From Clostridium vitabionis (GTDB taxonomy: Bacteria; Bacillota; Clostridia; Lachnospirales; Lachnospiraceae): 64,000 bases of DNA. The notes below the pieces were generated by a model. The model was not told the origin of the DNA, searched no databases, and saw only the letters and a list, made by a program, of their open reading frames with translations. The translations under genes were made by a program, and so were the position numbers. The stretch spans positions 152,196-216,195 of the forward strand of contig NZ_JADKQA010000005.1 of NCBI RefSeq assembly GCF_015351765.1, read 5' to 3'. This document shows positions 9,274-17,910 of the stretch, piece after piece; positions within the stretch are counted from its first letter, which is position 1, and every line of letters begins with the position of its first letter.

Positions 9274-10086
9274 TTATTCCTCCCCGAAATATTCTTTTGC
9301 TGCGATCAGTGCCCGTCTTGCGTGTTCTGCGACACCATACTCATTTACCCGGACAAGATGGGGAACCTCAATTCCGCGGATCACTCCATCAGGGAGATAC
9401 TGGAGCACCGACTTCATATCAATCGCCCCTTCTCCGGGATAAAGCCGTTCTTCACGCCCCGTGTGAATCAACGATTCCTTGTCCTCCGGGATTTCTCTTG
9501 GAGCATCACACAAATGAACAAAATTAAACCAGCCAATCGGGCATTTCTTCACCTCCTCAATCGTATCTTTTGATCGATAATAGTGTAGAAAATCAATCAC
9601 AATTCCCGCGTTCGCACAATCCACTGCGTGCAGCAATTCTGCTGCCTCGCGAAGGTTTTTCACACTTGCCCAGGTGACAAATTCCAAATTAACCGTCAAC
9701 CCATACTTGGCAGCAAGAGTGCATAACTCCCCAAATTTTTCTGTGTAGTATGCCTTGTCATCCGTCCAGATATTACTAAGAATATGATGCAGCCCCAGTT
9801 CCGCTGCAGCGGCAAGCGCTGGCTCATAATTTCGGATATCTACCCCGTCAAAAATTCTGGCATTTTCTGTGTCGTTAATCGTAATGCCCGTCTCTTTCGC
9901 TGCCCGCACCGTTTCTGAAAACAACTGGTGATCACGAGCGATATCATGAGGAATTTCTCCTGGAAGACCCATCGGAATAGTGCGCAGGCTGACACAATCA
10001 TAGCCCGCTTTCGCTGCGGCACGAATAAAGTCGGGCGGCGGGCAATCAATCGCGGTCAAATGAACCAGTGAATACTTGTGTTCCAT
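9274..10086 (-). CDS. sugar phosphate isomerase/epimerase family protein (xylose isomerase-like TIM barrel)
   Basis: This 270-residue protein resembles the AP endonuclease family 2 / xylose isomerase-like TIM barrel. Metal-binding type stretches are VNLEFVTWASV, GIVIDFLHYYRS, VHLCDAPREI and GEGAIDMKSVLQYL. The GxGxID pattern near the C-terminus is characteristic. A good CGGAGG site precedes the start. It is the first gene of the six-gene TRAP operon and probably isomerises or dehydrates the imported compound. Confidence 0.85.
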   Translation of the reverse strand: MEHKYSLVHLTAIDCPPPDFIRAAAKAGYDCVSLRTIPMGLPGEIPHDIARDHQLFSETVRAAKETGITINDTENARIFDGVDIRNYEPALAAAAELGLHHILSNIWTDDKAYYTEKFGELCTLAAKYGLTVNLEFVTWASVKNLREAAELLHAVDCANAGIVIDFLHYYRSKDTIEEVKKCPIGWFNFVHLCDAPREIPEDKESLIHTGREERLYPGEGAIDMKSVLQYLPDGVIRGIEVPHLVRVNEYGVAEHARRALIAAKEYFGEE

Positions 10087-10302
10087 ATTTGCCTCCGGAT
10101 TCGTAAAATGAGTAATATATTTCGTTGTTCAAAGTTGTCTCCGTGAAATATCAAAAGAGAGAAGATGTTTTGTGTGATTTTTATGTATTTTGTCTTTTCT
10201 ATTTCTATAAATTATTATATTTTGTGGCGTAAAAAATCTAAAGTTCTTTATAAACATACTATTATGTTGAAAAATACTGGCGTTTTCTCCTTATTTTGTA
10301 GC

Positions 10303-10351
10303 AAAAAAGCCATTTTACCCACACAATCTAGCATCATGTGAATAAAATGGC
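10303..10351 (-). terminator. terminator of the LysR gene
   Basis: GCCATTTTA (10309-10317) pairs with TAAAATGGC (10343-10351), with an inner CACA/TGTG extension. On the minus strand it is followed by TTTTTT. It separates the LysR gene from the TRAP operon, so that operon needs its own promoter in the AT-rich 10087-10300. I saw no clean -35/-10 pair there. Confidence 0.8.
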
Positions 10352-10387
10352 ATCATTGTATCTATCCTGTCTTCTATTGTATATATT

Positions 10388-11281
10388 TCAGCAAAAATTT
10401 TGTGGTTCAATCTGGCCAGTTACAAATTTTCGAAATGCCTTTACCGCCGGATCCTGATGGCCACTTCGAAGCCAAACCATATACATCGGACGAAGCAGTT
10501 TTCCTCCCTCAAGACTTACCGGCACGACATGGTACATTGCGAGTTCTTCCAGGGCTGGAATAATAGCCACCCCTGCACCCGCCTCAACCTGGCTGATAAT
10601 CAGTCTCTCCGTTGCTGCCTCAGAGAGTTTCTTCGGATTGATCCCATGGGTACGAAACAGTTCGTCAAGATAGTATCTTGTCCCACAAGTATATGGATAA
10701 ACAACAATATTTTCCCGTTCTAATTCTCGATAAGAAACCTGTTTCTTTCTTGCCAAGGGGCTATGCTCTGGAACAATAAGTATCATGCTATCTGCCAAAA
10801 CTTGAACGTACTCCAATGCTTCGTCTTCAATTTTGGCGCAAAACCCCAGATCAATTAATTTATCCTTTAATGCATCATTAACATATTTCGCCGTGAGTTC
10901 CTGAAGTTGAAATCGGATATTACCATTGGATGGGGTCGTAGCAAATTTTTTTATCAGCCCTGGTATATAGCTTAGGCTCATTGTACAGGAAAGTCCCAAC
11001 CTTACCATACCCGTCCCCGGGTTTCGAGCTGCAACGAATTCTTGCTTTGCTTCCTCTAATTCCTCTAAAATTGCAATTACGTGTTTTTCAAAACGGTCTG
11101 CATAAGCGGTAGGGCACAGATTTCTATTATCCCACTCAAATAAAGGAAGCCCCAGCTCATTTTCCAAATTAGCGATAGAATGGCTCAGGCTCGATTGTGT
11201 AATCATGAGTTTTTTCGCCGCATGAGTATAATTGCAGACTCGATACATCATGTCAAAATAGTACAGTTGCTGTAAATTCAT
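10388..11281 (-). CDS. LysR family transcriptional regulator
   Basis: This 297-residue regulator has the N-terminal winged HTH MNLQQLYYFDMMYRV with the recognition region TQSSLSHSIANLENELG. An effector-binding domain follows. The start at 11281 was chosen because the family opening begins there and a GGAG site lies upstream. The gene is directly upstream of the TRAP operon, oriented the same way and separated by its own terminator. It is the likely activator of that operon, responding to the substrate or a pathway intermediate. Confidence 0.88.
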   Translation of the reverse strand: MNLQQLYYFDMMYRVCNYTHAAKKLMITQSSLSHSIANLENELGLPLFEWDNRNLCPTAYADRFEKHVIAILEELEEAKQEFVAARNPGTGMVRLGLSCTMSLSYIPGLIKKFATTPSNGNIRFQLQELTAKYVNDALKDKLIDLGFCAKIEDEALEYVQVLADSMILIVPEHSPLARKKQVSYRELERENIVVYPYTCGTRYYLDELFRTHGINPKKLSEAATERLIISQVEAGAGVAIIPALEELAMYHVVPVSLEGGKLLRPMYMVWLRSGHQDPAVKAFRKFVTGQIEPQNFC

Positions 11282-11413
11282 GCTCTGCTCCGTTCCTTTC
11301 AGCAGAAAAGGATCAGTTTCATTATTACTGTACATTATTTTTTGCAATACAGCAACTTCACCATATGCAAATTGTATACTATTCGCCCGTATATAGTATG
11401 ATATTTCAGCAGT

Positions 11414-12193
11414 TTACCCCAGCGTCACATCAAGAATCATCATAATACTGAACCCGGCAGCGAAAGCGAGCACCCCGATATTGGAATGTTCCCCGTGGGA
11501 CATCTCCGGGATCAGTTCCTCCACCACGACATACAGCATCGCGCCCGCCGCAAAGCTCAGAAGGTACGGCATCAACGGGATAACCAGCCCGGAAAAGAGG
11601 ATCGTCAGCACCGCGCCGACAGGCTCGACGGCGCCGGACAGGACGCCGGACCAGAAAGCGCTCTTCTTGCTGCCTCCCTCCGCATGCAGCGGCATCGAGA
11701 TGATCGCCCCCTCGGGAAAGTTCTGGATAGCGATCCCCAGGGAAAGCGCCAGCGCCGCGGAAGCGGTGAGTCCGGACATTCCGTAAAGATATCCCGCATA
11801 CACCGCACCGACAGCCATCCCCTCCGGAATATTGTGAATTGTCACCGCCAGCATCATCAGCGTATGATTTTTCAAATGGCTCGCCGGCCCTTCCGGCTCA
11901 TCAGAAAATTGATGGAGGTGCGGGGTGATGCGGTCCAGAAGCAGCAGGAACAGGATACCGGCCCAGAACCCCACCGCCGCGGGAATAAAGCTCAGCTTTC
12001 CCATCGCCCCGGCGCTCTCCAGTGCCGGAATCAGGAGGCTCCAGATGGAAGCCGCTACCATAACGCCTGCGGCAAACCCGGTCAAAAAGCGCTGTACCCG
12101 GTCAGAAAGATCGTTTCTCATAAAGAAAACACAGGCGGCGCCCAGGGAAGTCCCGAGAAACGGGATCGCAAGGCCAATTATGGTTTCTCTCAT
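11414..12193 (-). CDS. ZIP family metal transporter
   Basis: This 259-residue membrane protein has about eight hydrophobic segments and two signature metal-site segments. The first is HNIPEGMAVG in transmembrane segment 4. The second is an NFPEGA stretch in segment 5 with a Q in place of the histidine. It resembles the ZupT/GufA branch. It probably imports Zn, Fe or Mn. It starts 4 nt after the regulator gene, so it belongs to the peroxidase-regulator operon. Metal uptake under a peroxide-stress regulator is plausible. Confidence 0.9.
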   Translation of the reverse strand: MRETIIGLAIPFLGTSLGAACVFFMRNDLSDRVQRFLTGFAAGVMVAASIWSLLIPALESAGAMGKLSFIPAAVGFWAGILFLLLLDRITPHLHQFSDEPEGPASHLKNHTLMMLAVTIHNIPEGMAVGAVYAGYLYGMSGLTASAALALSLGIAIQNFPEGAIISMPLHAEGGSKKSAFWSGVLSGAVEPVGAVLTILFSGLVIPLMPYLLSFAAGAMLYVVVEELIPEMSHGEHSNIGVLAFAAGFSIMMILDVTLG

Positions 12194-12197
12194 CTCA

Positions 12198-12773
12198 TCA
12201 AGCGCTCCTTTCTGTTCCCGCCGGGCCGGTTCCTCTCTCCGACCCGCCCGGTTCTTCTCTCCAGCCGGCCTGGCCGCTCTCCCGCCAGTTTTTTCCGGCC
12301 TTCTGGCGTTTTTCCGGTTCTGCGGCTCCCGCGCACCCGTTGTTCAAAATCTCATACAGGATGCGGTAAAGGCTTTGGGCGTCCTCACCGGAGAGGGAAA
12401 TGCACCCGCCAATCTTGCGGGGAATCTCCTCCGCCTTCTTTTTCAGTTCTTTCCCCTGATCTGTCAGAAATACAGTGACCCGGCGTTCGTCATCCTCGCT
12501 GCGCTGCCTCGTGACATAGCCCTCGTGCTCCATCTTCTTGAGCATCGGGGTGACGGTGCCGCTGTCCAGGTAGAGCCTCCGGCAGATTTCCCCGACGGTG
12601 ATCCCGTCTTTCTCCCAGAGCAGCAGGAACGTAATGTACTGGGTATAGGTAATCCCGAGCGGCCTGAGAAACGGGGTGTAGCTCCCGACAATCCTGCGTG
12701 CCGCAGCATAGAGAGGAAAACAGAGCTGGTTATCCAGCTTCAGCGCCTCCCCCGGATCATACGGCTTCTCCAT
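12198..12773 (-). CDS. MarR family regulator, OhrR-like
   Basis: This 191-residue protein has a MarR winged helix. The N-terminal LDNQLCFPLYAAARR carries the cysteine at the position of the peroxide-sensing cysteine of OhrR. The DNA-binding part TVGEICRRLYLDSGTVTPMLKKM and the wing RSEDDERRVTVFLT are typical. OhrR proteins repress thiol-peroxide defence genes until the cysteine is oxidised. The C-terminal 45 residues are a low-complexity Gly/Arg/Glu tail not usual for the family (about 150 residues). It sits 3 nt after the peroxidase gene. Confidence 0.88.
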   Translation of the reverse strand: MEKPYDPGEALKLDNQLCFPLYAAARRIVGSYTPFLRPLGITYTQYITFLLLWEKDGITVGEICRRLYLDSGTVTPMLKKMEHEGYVTRQRSEDDERRVTVFLTDQGKELKKKAEEIPRKIGGCISLSGEDAQSLYRILYEILNNGCAGAAEPEKRQKAGKNWRESGQAGWREEPGGSERGTGPAGTERSA

Positions 12774-12776
12774 TGC

Positions 12777-13322
12777 TCAGAGCAGCTCGCGCACGGCTTC
12801 GCAGACTTCCTGCATATCCGCGGTCGGCTCAAAGCGGCGGACAACATTGCCCTCCCGGTCAATAAGGAACTTGGTGAAATTCCACTTGATCTCCGCATTA
12901 TTCTGGTAATCCGGGTCAATCTTCTTCAGCATCACGCCCATGGCGAATGCCTTCGGCCCCTTGCCGAAGCTCTCAAAGGTCTTCTGGCTCTTGAGGTAGC
13001 GGTACAGATCCAGCGCATTTTCCCCGTTGACATCGCTCTTCTTCATCTGGTCGAACTTCGTATGATACTTTAATGTGCAGAACTCGTGGACCTCGTCATC
13101 AGTCCCCGGGGTCTGGCCGGCGAACTGGTTGCACGGGATGTCCAGGATATCAAAGCCCTGGTCATGGAATTCCTCATAGATACTTTCCAGATCCTTATAC
13201 TGCGGGGTAAATCCGCAGCCGGTCGCGGTATTGACCACCAGGACTACGCGCCCAGCGAATTCCTTCATGGAAAGCTCAGAACCATCACGCTTTGTCACAG
13301 AATAATCATAAAAATTGCTCAT
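12777..13322 (-). CDS. glutathione peroxidase family thiol peroxidase
   Basis: This 181-residue protein reduces hydroperoxides with a catalytic cysteine in NTATGCGFTPQY. The IPCNQF and KWNFTKFLID motifs supply the Gln and Trp-Asn of the active site. It is the cysteine (not selenocysteine) form, which in bacteria normally uses thioredoxin as reductant. The thioredoxin gene just upstream fits. It is the first gene of an operon with an OhrR-like regulator and a ZIP transporter. AGGAGG precedes the start. Confidence 0.93.
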   Translation of the reverse strand: MSNFYDYSVTKRDGSELSMKEFAGRVVLVVNTATGCGFTPQYKDLESIYEEFHDQGFDILDIPCNQFAGQTPGTDDEVHEFCTLKYHTKFDQMKKSDVNGENALDLYRYLKSQKTFESFGKGPKAFAMGVMLKKIDPDYQNNAEIKWNFTKFLIDREGNVVRRFEPTADMQEVCEAVRELL

Positions 13323-13387
13323 CGCAGCCTCCTGCCTCAGTGAAAAAATCCGGCGGCCGATGTGTGCCGGCCGTTGCGGGTTATTTT

Positions 13388-13432
13388 TATTTGATTCAAT
13401 TTTATTTTATCAAATATATTCGGGCTTGTCAA
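13388..13432 (-). promoter_or_regulatory. promoter and candidate OhrR operator of the peroxidase operon
   Basis: The minus strand has TTGACA (13427-13432), a 17-nt spacer and TAAAAT (13404-13409). An inverted repeat TATTTGAT/ATCAAATA (13388-13395 and 13409-13416) overlaps the -10 box. MarR/OhrR operators are AT-rich dyads in this position, so autorepression by the regulator at 12198 is likely. Confidence 0.65.
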
Positions 13433-13560
13433 GCCATTCCCGCAAATATCATGGAAACAAATGCGAGAGCCGCCCGCTGTTCCGCCGGATCAGGAAAACC
13501 AGGCATCACCGCCCTGCCGGATCGCGAAAACCAATGCGGGTACCGCCGGGCGCACGCGCA

Positions 13561-13594
13561 GAAAACCGGGCTGACGTTTCCGCCGGCCCGGTTT
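13561..13594 (-). terminator. terminator of trxA
   Basis: AAACCGGGC (13563-13571) pairs with GCCCGGTTT (13586-13594). On the minus strand it continues into TTTTC. It lies just downstream of the trxA stop. Confidence 0.65.
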
Positions 13595-13626
13595 CCCTGT
13601 CTGACTATTCGATTTTCCGCTTACGC

Positions 13627-13944
13627 TCAAAGCAGCTTATTCAGCTTCTCCTCGAGGACTGTCGCCGGCACCGCGCCGATCACGCGGTCCACCACCTCGC
13701 CGTTCTTGAAGAAAACCAGGTTGGGGATGCTCGATACGCCGTAGCGGACCGCAATCTCCCCATCGTCATCGGCGTTCACCTTGCCGATCTTCGCCCTGCC
13801 GTCATACTGCCCGGCAAGCTTCGAGACAACCGGCCCCATCATCTTGCAGGGACCGCACCAGTCCGCGTAGAAATCCACAAGTACCGGCTTGTCACTCTTT
13901 AATACTTCGCTGTCAAAATTTTCCTTCGTAAATTTGTATTCCAT
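13627..13944 (-). CDS. trxA: thioredoxin
   Basis: This 105-residue protein is the standard thioredoxin length. It has the redox site WCGPC near residue 30 (FYADWCGPCKMMGP) and the cis-proline loop SIPN. It reduces protein disulfides in the cytoplasm and probably the neighbouring thiol peroxidase. GGGAGG precedes the start. It is transcribed leftward from a promoter that overlaps the one for the divergent hxlR gene. Confidence 0.97.
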   Translation of the reverse strand: MEYKFTKENFDSEVLKSDKPVLVDFYADWCGPCKMMGPVVSKLAGQYDGRAKIGKVNADDDGEIAVRYGVSSIPNLVFFKNGEVVDRVIGAVPATVLEEKLNKLL

Positions 13945-13977
13945 CCTTAACCTCCCAGAGATGAACCTCTGAACTTC

Positions 13978-14006
13978 TTGCTTTCGTGTTCTGATGAGTT
14001 TATTAT
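13978..14006 (+). promoter_or_regulatory. hxlR promoter, overlapping the trxA promoter
   Basis: The plus strand has TTGCTT (13978-13983), a 17-nt spacer and TATTAT (14001-14006). Overlap with the trxA -10 box makes this a face-to-face divergent pair and a natural target for the HxlR regulator encoded downstream. Confidence 0.5.
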
Positions 14007-14029
14007 ATCTGATAAGGAAAATAGATCAA
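14002..14029 (-). promoter_or_regulatory. trxA promoter
   Basis: The minus strand has TTGATC (14024-14029), a 16-nt spacer and a perfect TATAAT (14002-14007). The -10 box is shared almost base for base with the opposite-strand promoter, so polymerase binding to the two is probably mutually exclusive. Confidence 0.65.
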
Positions 14030-14130
14030 GTACGCAGATTAAACTTATGTGGTCAGAAAAATCTGAGCGCCGCCTATGGGAGACCACCTGGCGGGACAGT
14101 GAAGAGATTTTCCGGCAGGAAGGACAGGCT

Positions 14131-14463
14131 ATGGCGAAGGATATCATCTGTGAGACGGTCGGCGGCGAGGGCTGCGGCCTCCGAAAGGTTCTGGAGATTA
14201 TCGGCGGAAAATGGAAGATCCTCATCCTCTGCGCGATCAGCAGCCGTACCTCCATGCGCTACGGGGAAATCCGCCGGACCATCGTCGGGATTACCAACAC
14301 GATGCTGGCGCAGTCTCTCCGGGAGATGGAGGAGGACGGCCTGGTGCTCCGCGAGCAGTACGACGAGATGCCGGTCCGTGTCGTCTACTCTCTGACCGGC
14401 AAGGCAAGGAGCCTGCTCCCGATCCTCTTCGAGCTGCGGGATTGGGGCTTAAAGAATATGTGA
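14131..14463 (+). CDS. HxlR family transcriptional regulator
   Basis: This 110-residue winged-helix protein has the family signature [16 protein letters not shown] followed by [10 protein letters not shown] and [17 protein letters not shown]. HxlR proteins often sense redox or reactive carbonyl signals through an N-terminal cysteine, and C7 and C15 are available here. The start at 14131 follows AGGAAGGA. An upstream in-frame ATG lacks a site. Divergence from trxA suggests it may regulate thioredoxin. Confidence 0.9.
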   Translation: MAKDIICETVGGEGCGLRKVLEIIGGKWKILILCAISSRTSMRYGEIRRTIVGITNTMLAQSLREMEEDGLVLREQYDEMPVRVVYSLTGKARSLLPILFELRDWGLKNM

Positions 14464-14477
14464 TTTCGGAGGCAGAG

Positions 14478-14642
14478 ATGAGCATAACCATTTGCAAAGT
14501 CACCCCCGGGGACGCGGAGAGGCTTCTGGACATTTATTCCTACTATGTAAAAAATACGGCGATCACCTTCGAATGGGAAGTCCCGTCCGTAGAGGAATTC
14601 CGGCCGCGCCATCGCACGGCCGGAGCTTTCTGTTTGCAATAA
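14478..14642 (+). pseudogene. GNAT acetyltransferase fragment (N-terminus only)
   Basis: A frame with a good GGAGG site starts [20 protein letters not shown] and continues [20 protein letters not shown], the opening of phosphinothricin-type GNAT N-acetyltransferases. After about 42 residues it diverges into unrelated sequence and stops at 54 residues, against about 165 normally. The acetyl-CoA site is missing. It is read as a gene remnant, possibly left by a deletion between hxlR and ung. Confidence 0.7.
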
Positions 14643-14683
14643 AGCCCTGCTTGCATTACAATATCTCCGGGGAGGGAATCGCT

Positions 14684-15358
14684 ATGGGTGCAATCGCGAA
14701 TGACTGGCTCGCTCCGCTGAGCCCGGAATTTAAAAAACCTTACTACCGGAAGCTCTACTATACGGTAAAACATGCTTATGAGACCTCGGTGGTCTATCCG
14801 CCGCCGGAGGATATTTTCAATGCCTTTGCGTTTACCCCCCTCGCCAAGGTCAAGGTGGTTATTCTCGGGCAGGATCCCTACCATGAGCCTGGTCAGGCGC
14901 ATGGCCTCTGCTTCTCTGTACAACCGCAGGTGGACATCCCGCCCTCGCTCGTGAATATTTTCCAGGAGCTGCACGACGACCTTGGCTGTGCGATTCCCAA
15001 TAACGGTTATCTGAAAAAATGGGCCGACCAGGGCGTCCTTCTCCTGAACACAGTGCTGACTGTACAGGCTCACCGGGCGAATTCCCACAAAAATATCGGC
15101 TGGGAAGAGTTCACTGACGCAGCGATCCGGATTCTCAACCAGGTGGACCGCCCGATTGTCTTTATCCTCTGGGGACGGCCGGCGCAGATGAAGAAGGCGA
15201 TGCTCGACAACCCGAAGCATCTGATTCTCGAGTCGCCGCATCCGAGCCCCCTGTCCGCCTACCGCGGTTTCTTCGGGAGCCGCCCGTTCAGCAAGACCAA
15301 CGAATTCCTCGCGAGGAACGGCCTTGCTCCCATCGACTGGCAGATTGAAAACATCTGA
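14684..15358 (+). CDS. ung: uracil-DNA glycosylase
   Basis: This 224-residue family 1 UDG removes uracil from DNA. The catalytic motif GQDPYH is at residues 62-67, with D64 as general base. The C-terminal [13 protein letters not shown] supplies the DNA-contact histidine and minor-groove loop. GGGGAGGG precedes the ATG at 14684; the longer open frame starting at 14492 has no such site and overlaps the GNAT fragment. uppP follows 17 nt downstream. Confidence 0.97.
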   Translation: MGAIANDWLAPLSPEFKKPYYRKLYYTVKHAYETSVVYPPPEDIFNAFAFTPLAKVKVVILGQDPYHEPGQAHGLCFSVQPQVDIPPSLVNIFQELHDDLGCAIPNNGYLKKWADQGVLLLNTVLTVQAHRANSHKNIGWEEFTDAAIRILNQVDRPIVFILWGRPAQMKKAMLDNPKHLILESPHPSPLSAYRGFFGSRPFSKTNEFLARNGLAPIDWQIENI

Positions 15359-15375
15359 ACACGAAGGAGAACTGC

Positions 15376-16212
15376 ATGCTGCTCGAAATATTCAAAGTCA
15401 TCATCCTCGGTATTGTTGAGGGCTTCACCGAATGGCTGCCCATCAGCTCAACAGGCCACATGATCCTCGTCGACGAGCTGATTCGCCTGAAGGTGAGCGA
15501 TGCCTTCCGGGAGCTCTTCCTGGTTGTCATCCAGCTCGGAGCCATCCTCGCCGTCTGTGTCCTCTACCGGAACCGGCTGAACCCATTTTCCCCGCGGAAA
15601 ACTATGCGCCAGAAGCGAAACACGCTGATCCTCTGGGCAAAAATCCTTGTCGCCTGTGTCCCGCCGGCGCTCATCGGCTTTTTCCTCGACGACTATCTGG
15701 ATAAGCTGATGAACCCCTACGTGGTCGCCGCCATGCTGATCCTCTACGGTATCTTCTTCATCCTGATTGAGCGGAGAAATATCGGGCGGGTCTTCCCCAT
15801 TACCAAGGTCAGCCAGATGGATTACCGGACCGCCGCCATCATCGGCGCGAGCCAGATTCTCGCGATGATCCCCGGCACCTCCCGCTCCGGCGCAACGATT
15901 CTCTGCGCCATGCTGGTCGGCTGCTCCCGCGGCGTCGCAGCAGAATTTTCCTTCTTCCTGGGCATCCCGATCATGTTCGGTGCAAGCTTCCTGAAAATCG
16001 TGAAATTTTTTGTTCACGGCAACATGTTCAGCGGCGCGGAGTTTATTTACCTCCTTCTGGGCATGCTGGTCGCGTTCTTCGTCTCCATCCTGTCTATCCG
16101 CTTCCTGATGCAGTACGTGAAGAACCACGACTTCACCTTCTTCGGCTACTACCGGATCGTGCTTGGCGTCATCGTGCTCTGCTATTTTGTCATCTCCGCA
16201 CTTGCCGCCTGA
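15376..16212 (+). CDS. uppP: undecaprenyl-diphosphatase (bacitracin resistance type)
   Basis: This 278-residue membrane protein recycles undecaprenyl pyrophosphate for cell wall synthesis. Its two catalytic segments are EGFTEWLPISSTGH near residue 18 and PGTSRSGAT near residue 172. About eight membrane helices are visible. AAGGAG lies before the start. It is probably co-transcribed with ung and ends before the terminator at 16347. Confidence 0.97.
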   Translation: MLLEIFKVIILGIVEGFTEWLPISSTGHMILVDELIRLKVSDAFRELFLVVIQLGAILAVCVLYRNRLNPFSPRKTMRQKRNTLILWAKILVACVPPALIGFFLDDYLDKLMNPYVVAAMLILYGIFFILIERRNIGRVFPITKVSQMDYRTAAIIGASQILAMIPGTSRSGATILCAMLVGCSRGVAAEFSFFLGIPIMFGASFLKIVKFFVHGNMFSGAEFIYLLLGMLVAFFVSILSIRFLMQYVKNHDFTFFGYYRIVLGVIVLCYFVISALAA

Positions 16213-16255
16213 GATGCCGCGCTTTCGTGGAGCAGAAAACCGGGACGCCCGTCCC

Positions 16256-16304
16256 GCCGGCAATCCCGCGCCGGGGCTGCCCGATTTTGCCGGCAATCCC
16301 GCGC
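16256..16304 (+). repeat. short direct repeat downstream of uppP
   Basis: GCCGGCAATCCCGCGC occurs twice, at 16256-16271 and 16289-16304, inside a GC-rich spacer. No function is apparent. Confidence 0.5.
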
Positions 16305-16346
16305 TGATGCCGCCCCGGTTCTTAAGCCAATCTCGAACAATCATCT

Positions 16347-16373
16347 GCCCGGCGCTGGAGCCGGGCTTTTTTT
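16347..16373 (+). terminator. terminator after uppP
   Basis: GCCCGGC (16347-16353) pairs with GCCGGGC (16360-16366) and runs into TTTTTTT. It lies about 19 nt before rarA, so rarA is either separately transcribed or reached by read-through. Confidence 0.85.
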
Positions 16374-16391
16374 CTTTCGGAGGGACATGCG

Positions 16392-17726
16392 ATGGAGATG
16401 GATCTTTTTGACTATATGCGAAAGAATACGATGAAGGATGAGGCACCCCTGGCTTCCCGGATGCGCCCGAGGACGCTCGACGAGGTTGTCGGCCAGGAGC
16501 ATATCATCGGGAAAGGCTGCCTGCTCTACCGGGCAATCAAGGCCGATCAGCTGGGATCCCTGATTTTCTACGGCCCGCCGGGCACCGGAAAGACCACGCT
16601 TGCGAAGGTCATCGCCCACACGACAAAGTCGGAATTTGAACAGATTAACGCCACCACTGCCGGGAAGAAGGACATGGAGGCGGTCATCACCCGGGCGAAG
16701 GACCGCCTGGGCATGTATCAGAAGAAAACCATCCTCTTCATCGATGAGATCCACCGCTTCAACAAGGGGCAGCAGGACTATCTCCTCCCCTTCGTCGAGG
16801 ACGGGACGGTGACGCTCATCGGCGCTACCACGGAAAATCCCTATTTCGAAGTAAACAGCGCGCTGATCTCCCGCTCCCGGGTCTTTGAACTGAAACCCCT
16901 CTCCCGGGAAAATGTGGAAACCCTTCTCCGCCGGGCTGTCTCCGACAGGGAGAGGGGTATGGCAAGCTACAACCCCATCCTGGACGATGACGCCGCGTCT
17001 TTCCTCGCCGACGCAGCCGGCGGGGACGCAAGAGCCGCGCTGAACGCCCTGGAGCTCGGCATCCTGACGACCGACCCGTCGCCGGATGGGAAGATTCATA
17101 TCACGCTCCCGGTCGCCGAGCAGTGCATCCAGAAGCGCGCCGTCCGCTATGACAAGGACGGGGACAACCACTACGATACGATCTCCGCTTTCATCAAAAG
17201 CATGCGCGGCTCAGACCCCGACGCCGCGGTCTACTACCTGGCAAGAATGCTGTACGCCGGCGAGGATATCAAATTTATCGCGCGCCGCATCATGATCTGT
17301 GCGGCTGAGGATGTCGGGCTTGCCGACCCGCAGGCCCTTGTGGTCGCGACGAGCGCTTCCCTTGCCGCCGAGCGCATCGGCCTGCCGGAATCCAACCTGA
17401 TTCTCGCCGAGGCTGCCGCCTATGTTGCCTGTGCCCCGAAGAGCAACGCCTCGGCAAACGCGATCTGGTCCGCGGAAAGCTCGGTAAAATCCACACCGGC
17501 CGGCGATATTCCGCCGTATCTCCGGGATGCCCACTATAAGGCCGCCGGAAAGCTCGGCCATGGGACAGGCTATCTCTACGCCCACGATTTCCCCCACCAT
17601 TATGTCCGGCAGCAGTATCTTCCGGATAACCTCGCCGGCACGCATTTCTACACGCCCAGTGACAACGGTTACGAGAAAACCATCCGGGAATGGCTGGATT
17701 TTCTTCACAGGGAAGCAGAAAAATAA
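16392..17726 (+). CDS. rarA: replication-associated recombination protein A (AAA+ ATPase)
   Basis: This 444-residue protein is the RarA/MgsA clamp-loader-like ATPase that acts at stalled replication forks. Walker A is GPPGTGKTT (residues 61-69) and Walker B is ILFIDEIHRF. Sensor 1 is GATTEN, and the arginine finger region is ALISRSRVF. The C-terminal tetramerisation domain contains PKSNAS and YLPDNLAGT. Full length is present. GGAGGG precedes the start. Confidence 0.96.
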   Translation: MEMDLFDYMRKNTMKDEAPLASRMRPRTLDEVVGQEHIIGKGCLLYRAIKADQLGSLIFYGPPGTGKTTLAKVIAHTTKSEFEQINATTAGKKDMEAVITRAKDRLGMYQKKTILFIDEIHRFNKGQQDYLLPFVEDGTVTLIGATTENPYFEVNSALISRSRVFELKPLSRENVETLLRRAVSDRERGMASYNPILDDDAASFLADAAGGDARAALNALELGILTTDPSPDGKIHITLPVAEQCIQKRAVRYDKDGDNHYDTISAFIKSMRGSDPDAAVYYLARMLYAGEDIKFIARRIMICAAEDVGLADPQALVVATSASLAAERIGLPESNLILAEAAAYVACAPKSNASANAIWSAESSVKSTPAGDIPPYLRDAHYKAAGKLGHGTGYLYAHDFPHHYVRQQYLPDNLAGTHFYTPSDNGYEKTIREWLDFLHREAEK

Positions 17727-17851
17727 ACCGGCTGTCTTCTTCCTCATGCGCCTGTCCACCCGCGCTGGTCACCCCGGTGGCAGGCGCATTCCCCGGAGGT
17801 ATCGGCTAAGCCGCAAGTCTCCCCTCTTTCGAGGGTTCTCCCCTGAGGTCC

Positions 17852-17897
17852 AAAAAAGCCTCCTTCCCGGCAGAAATGCCGTCGAAGGAGGTTTTTT
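17852..17897. terminator. bidirectional terminator between rarA and the export permease
   Basis: CCTCCTTC (17859-17866) pairs with GAAGGAGG (17884-17891). Six A's lie on the left and six T's on the right, so the hairpin works for both converging genes. Confidence 0.85.
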
Positions 17898-17910
17898 GTT
17901 TGCCGCGCTC

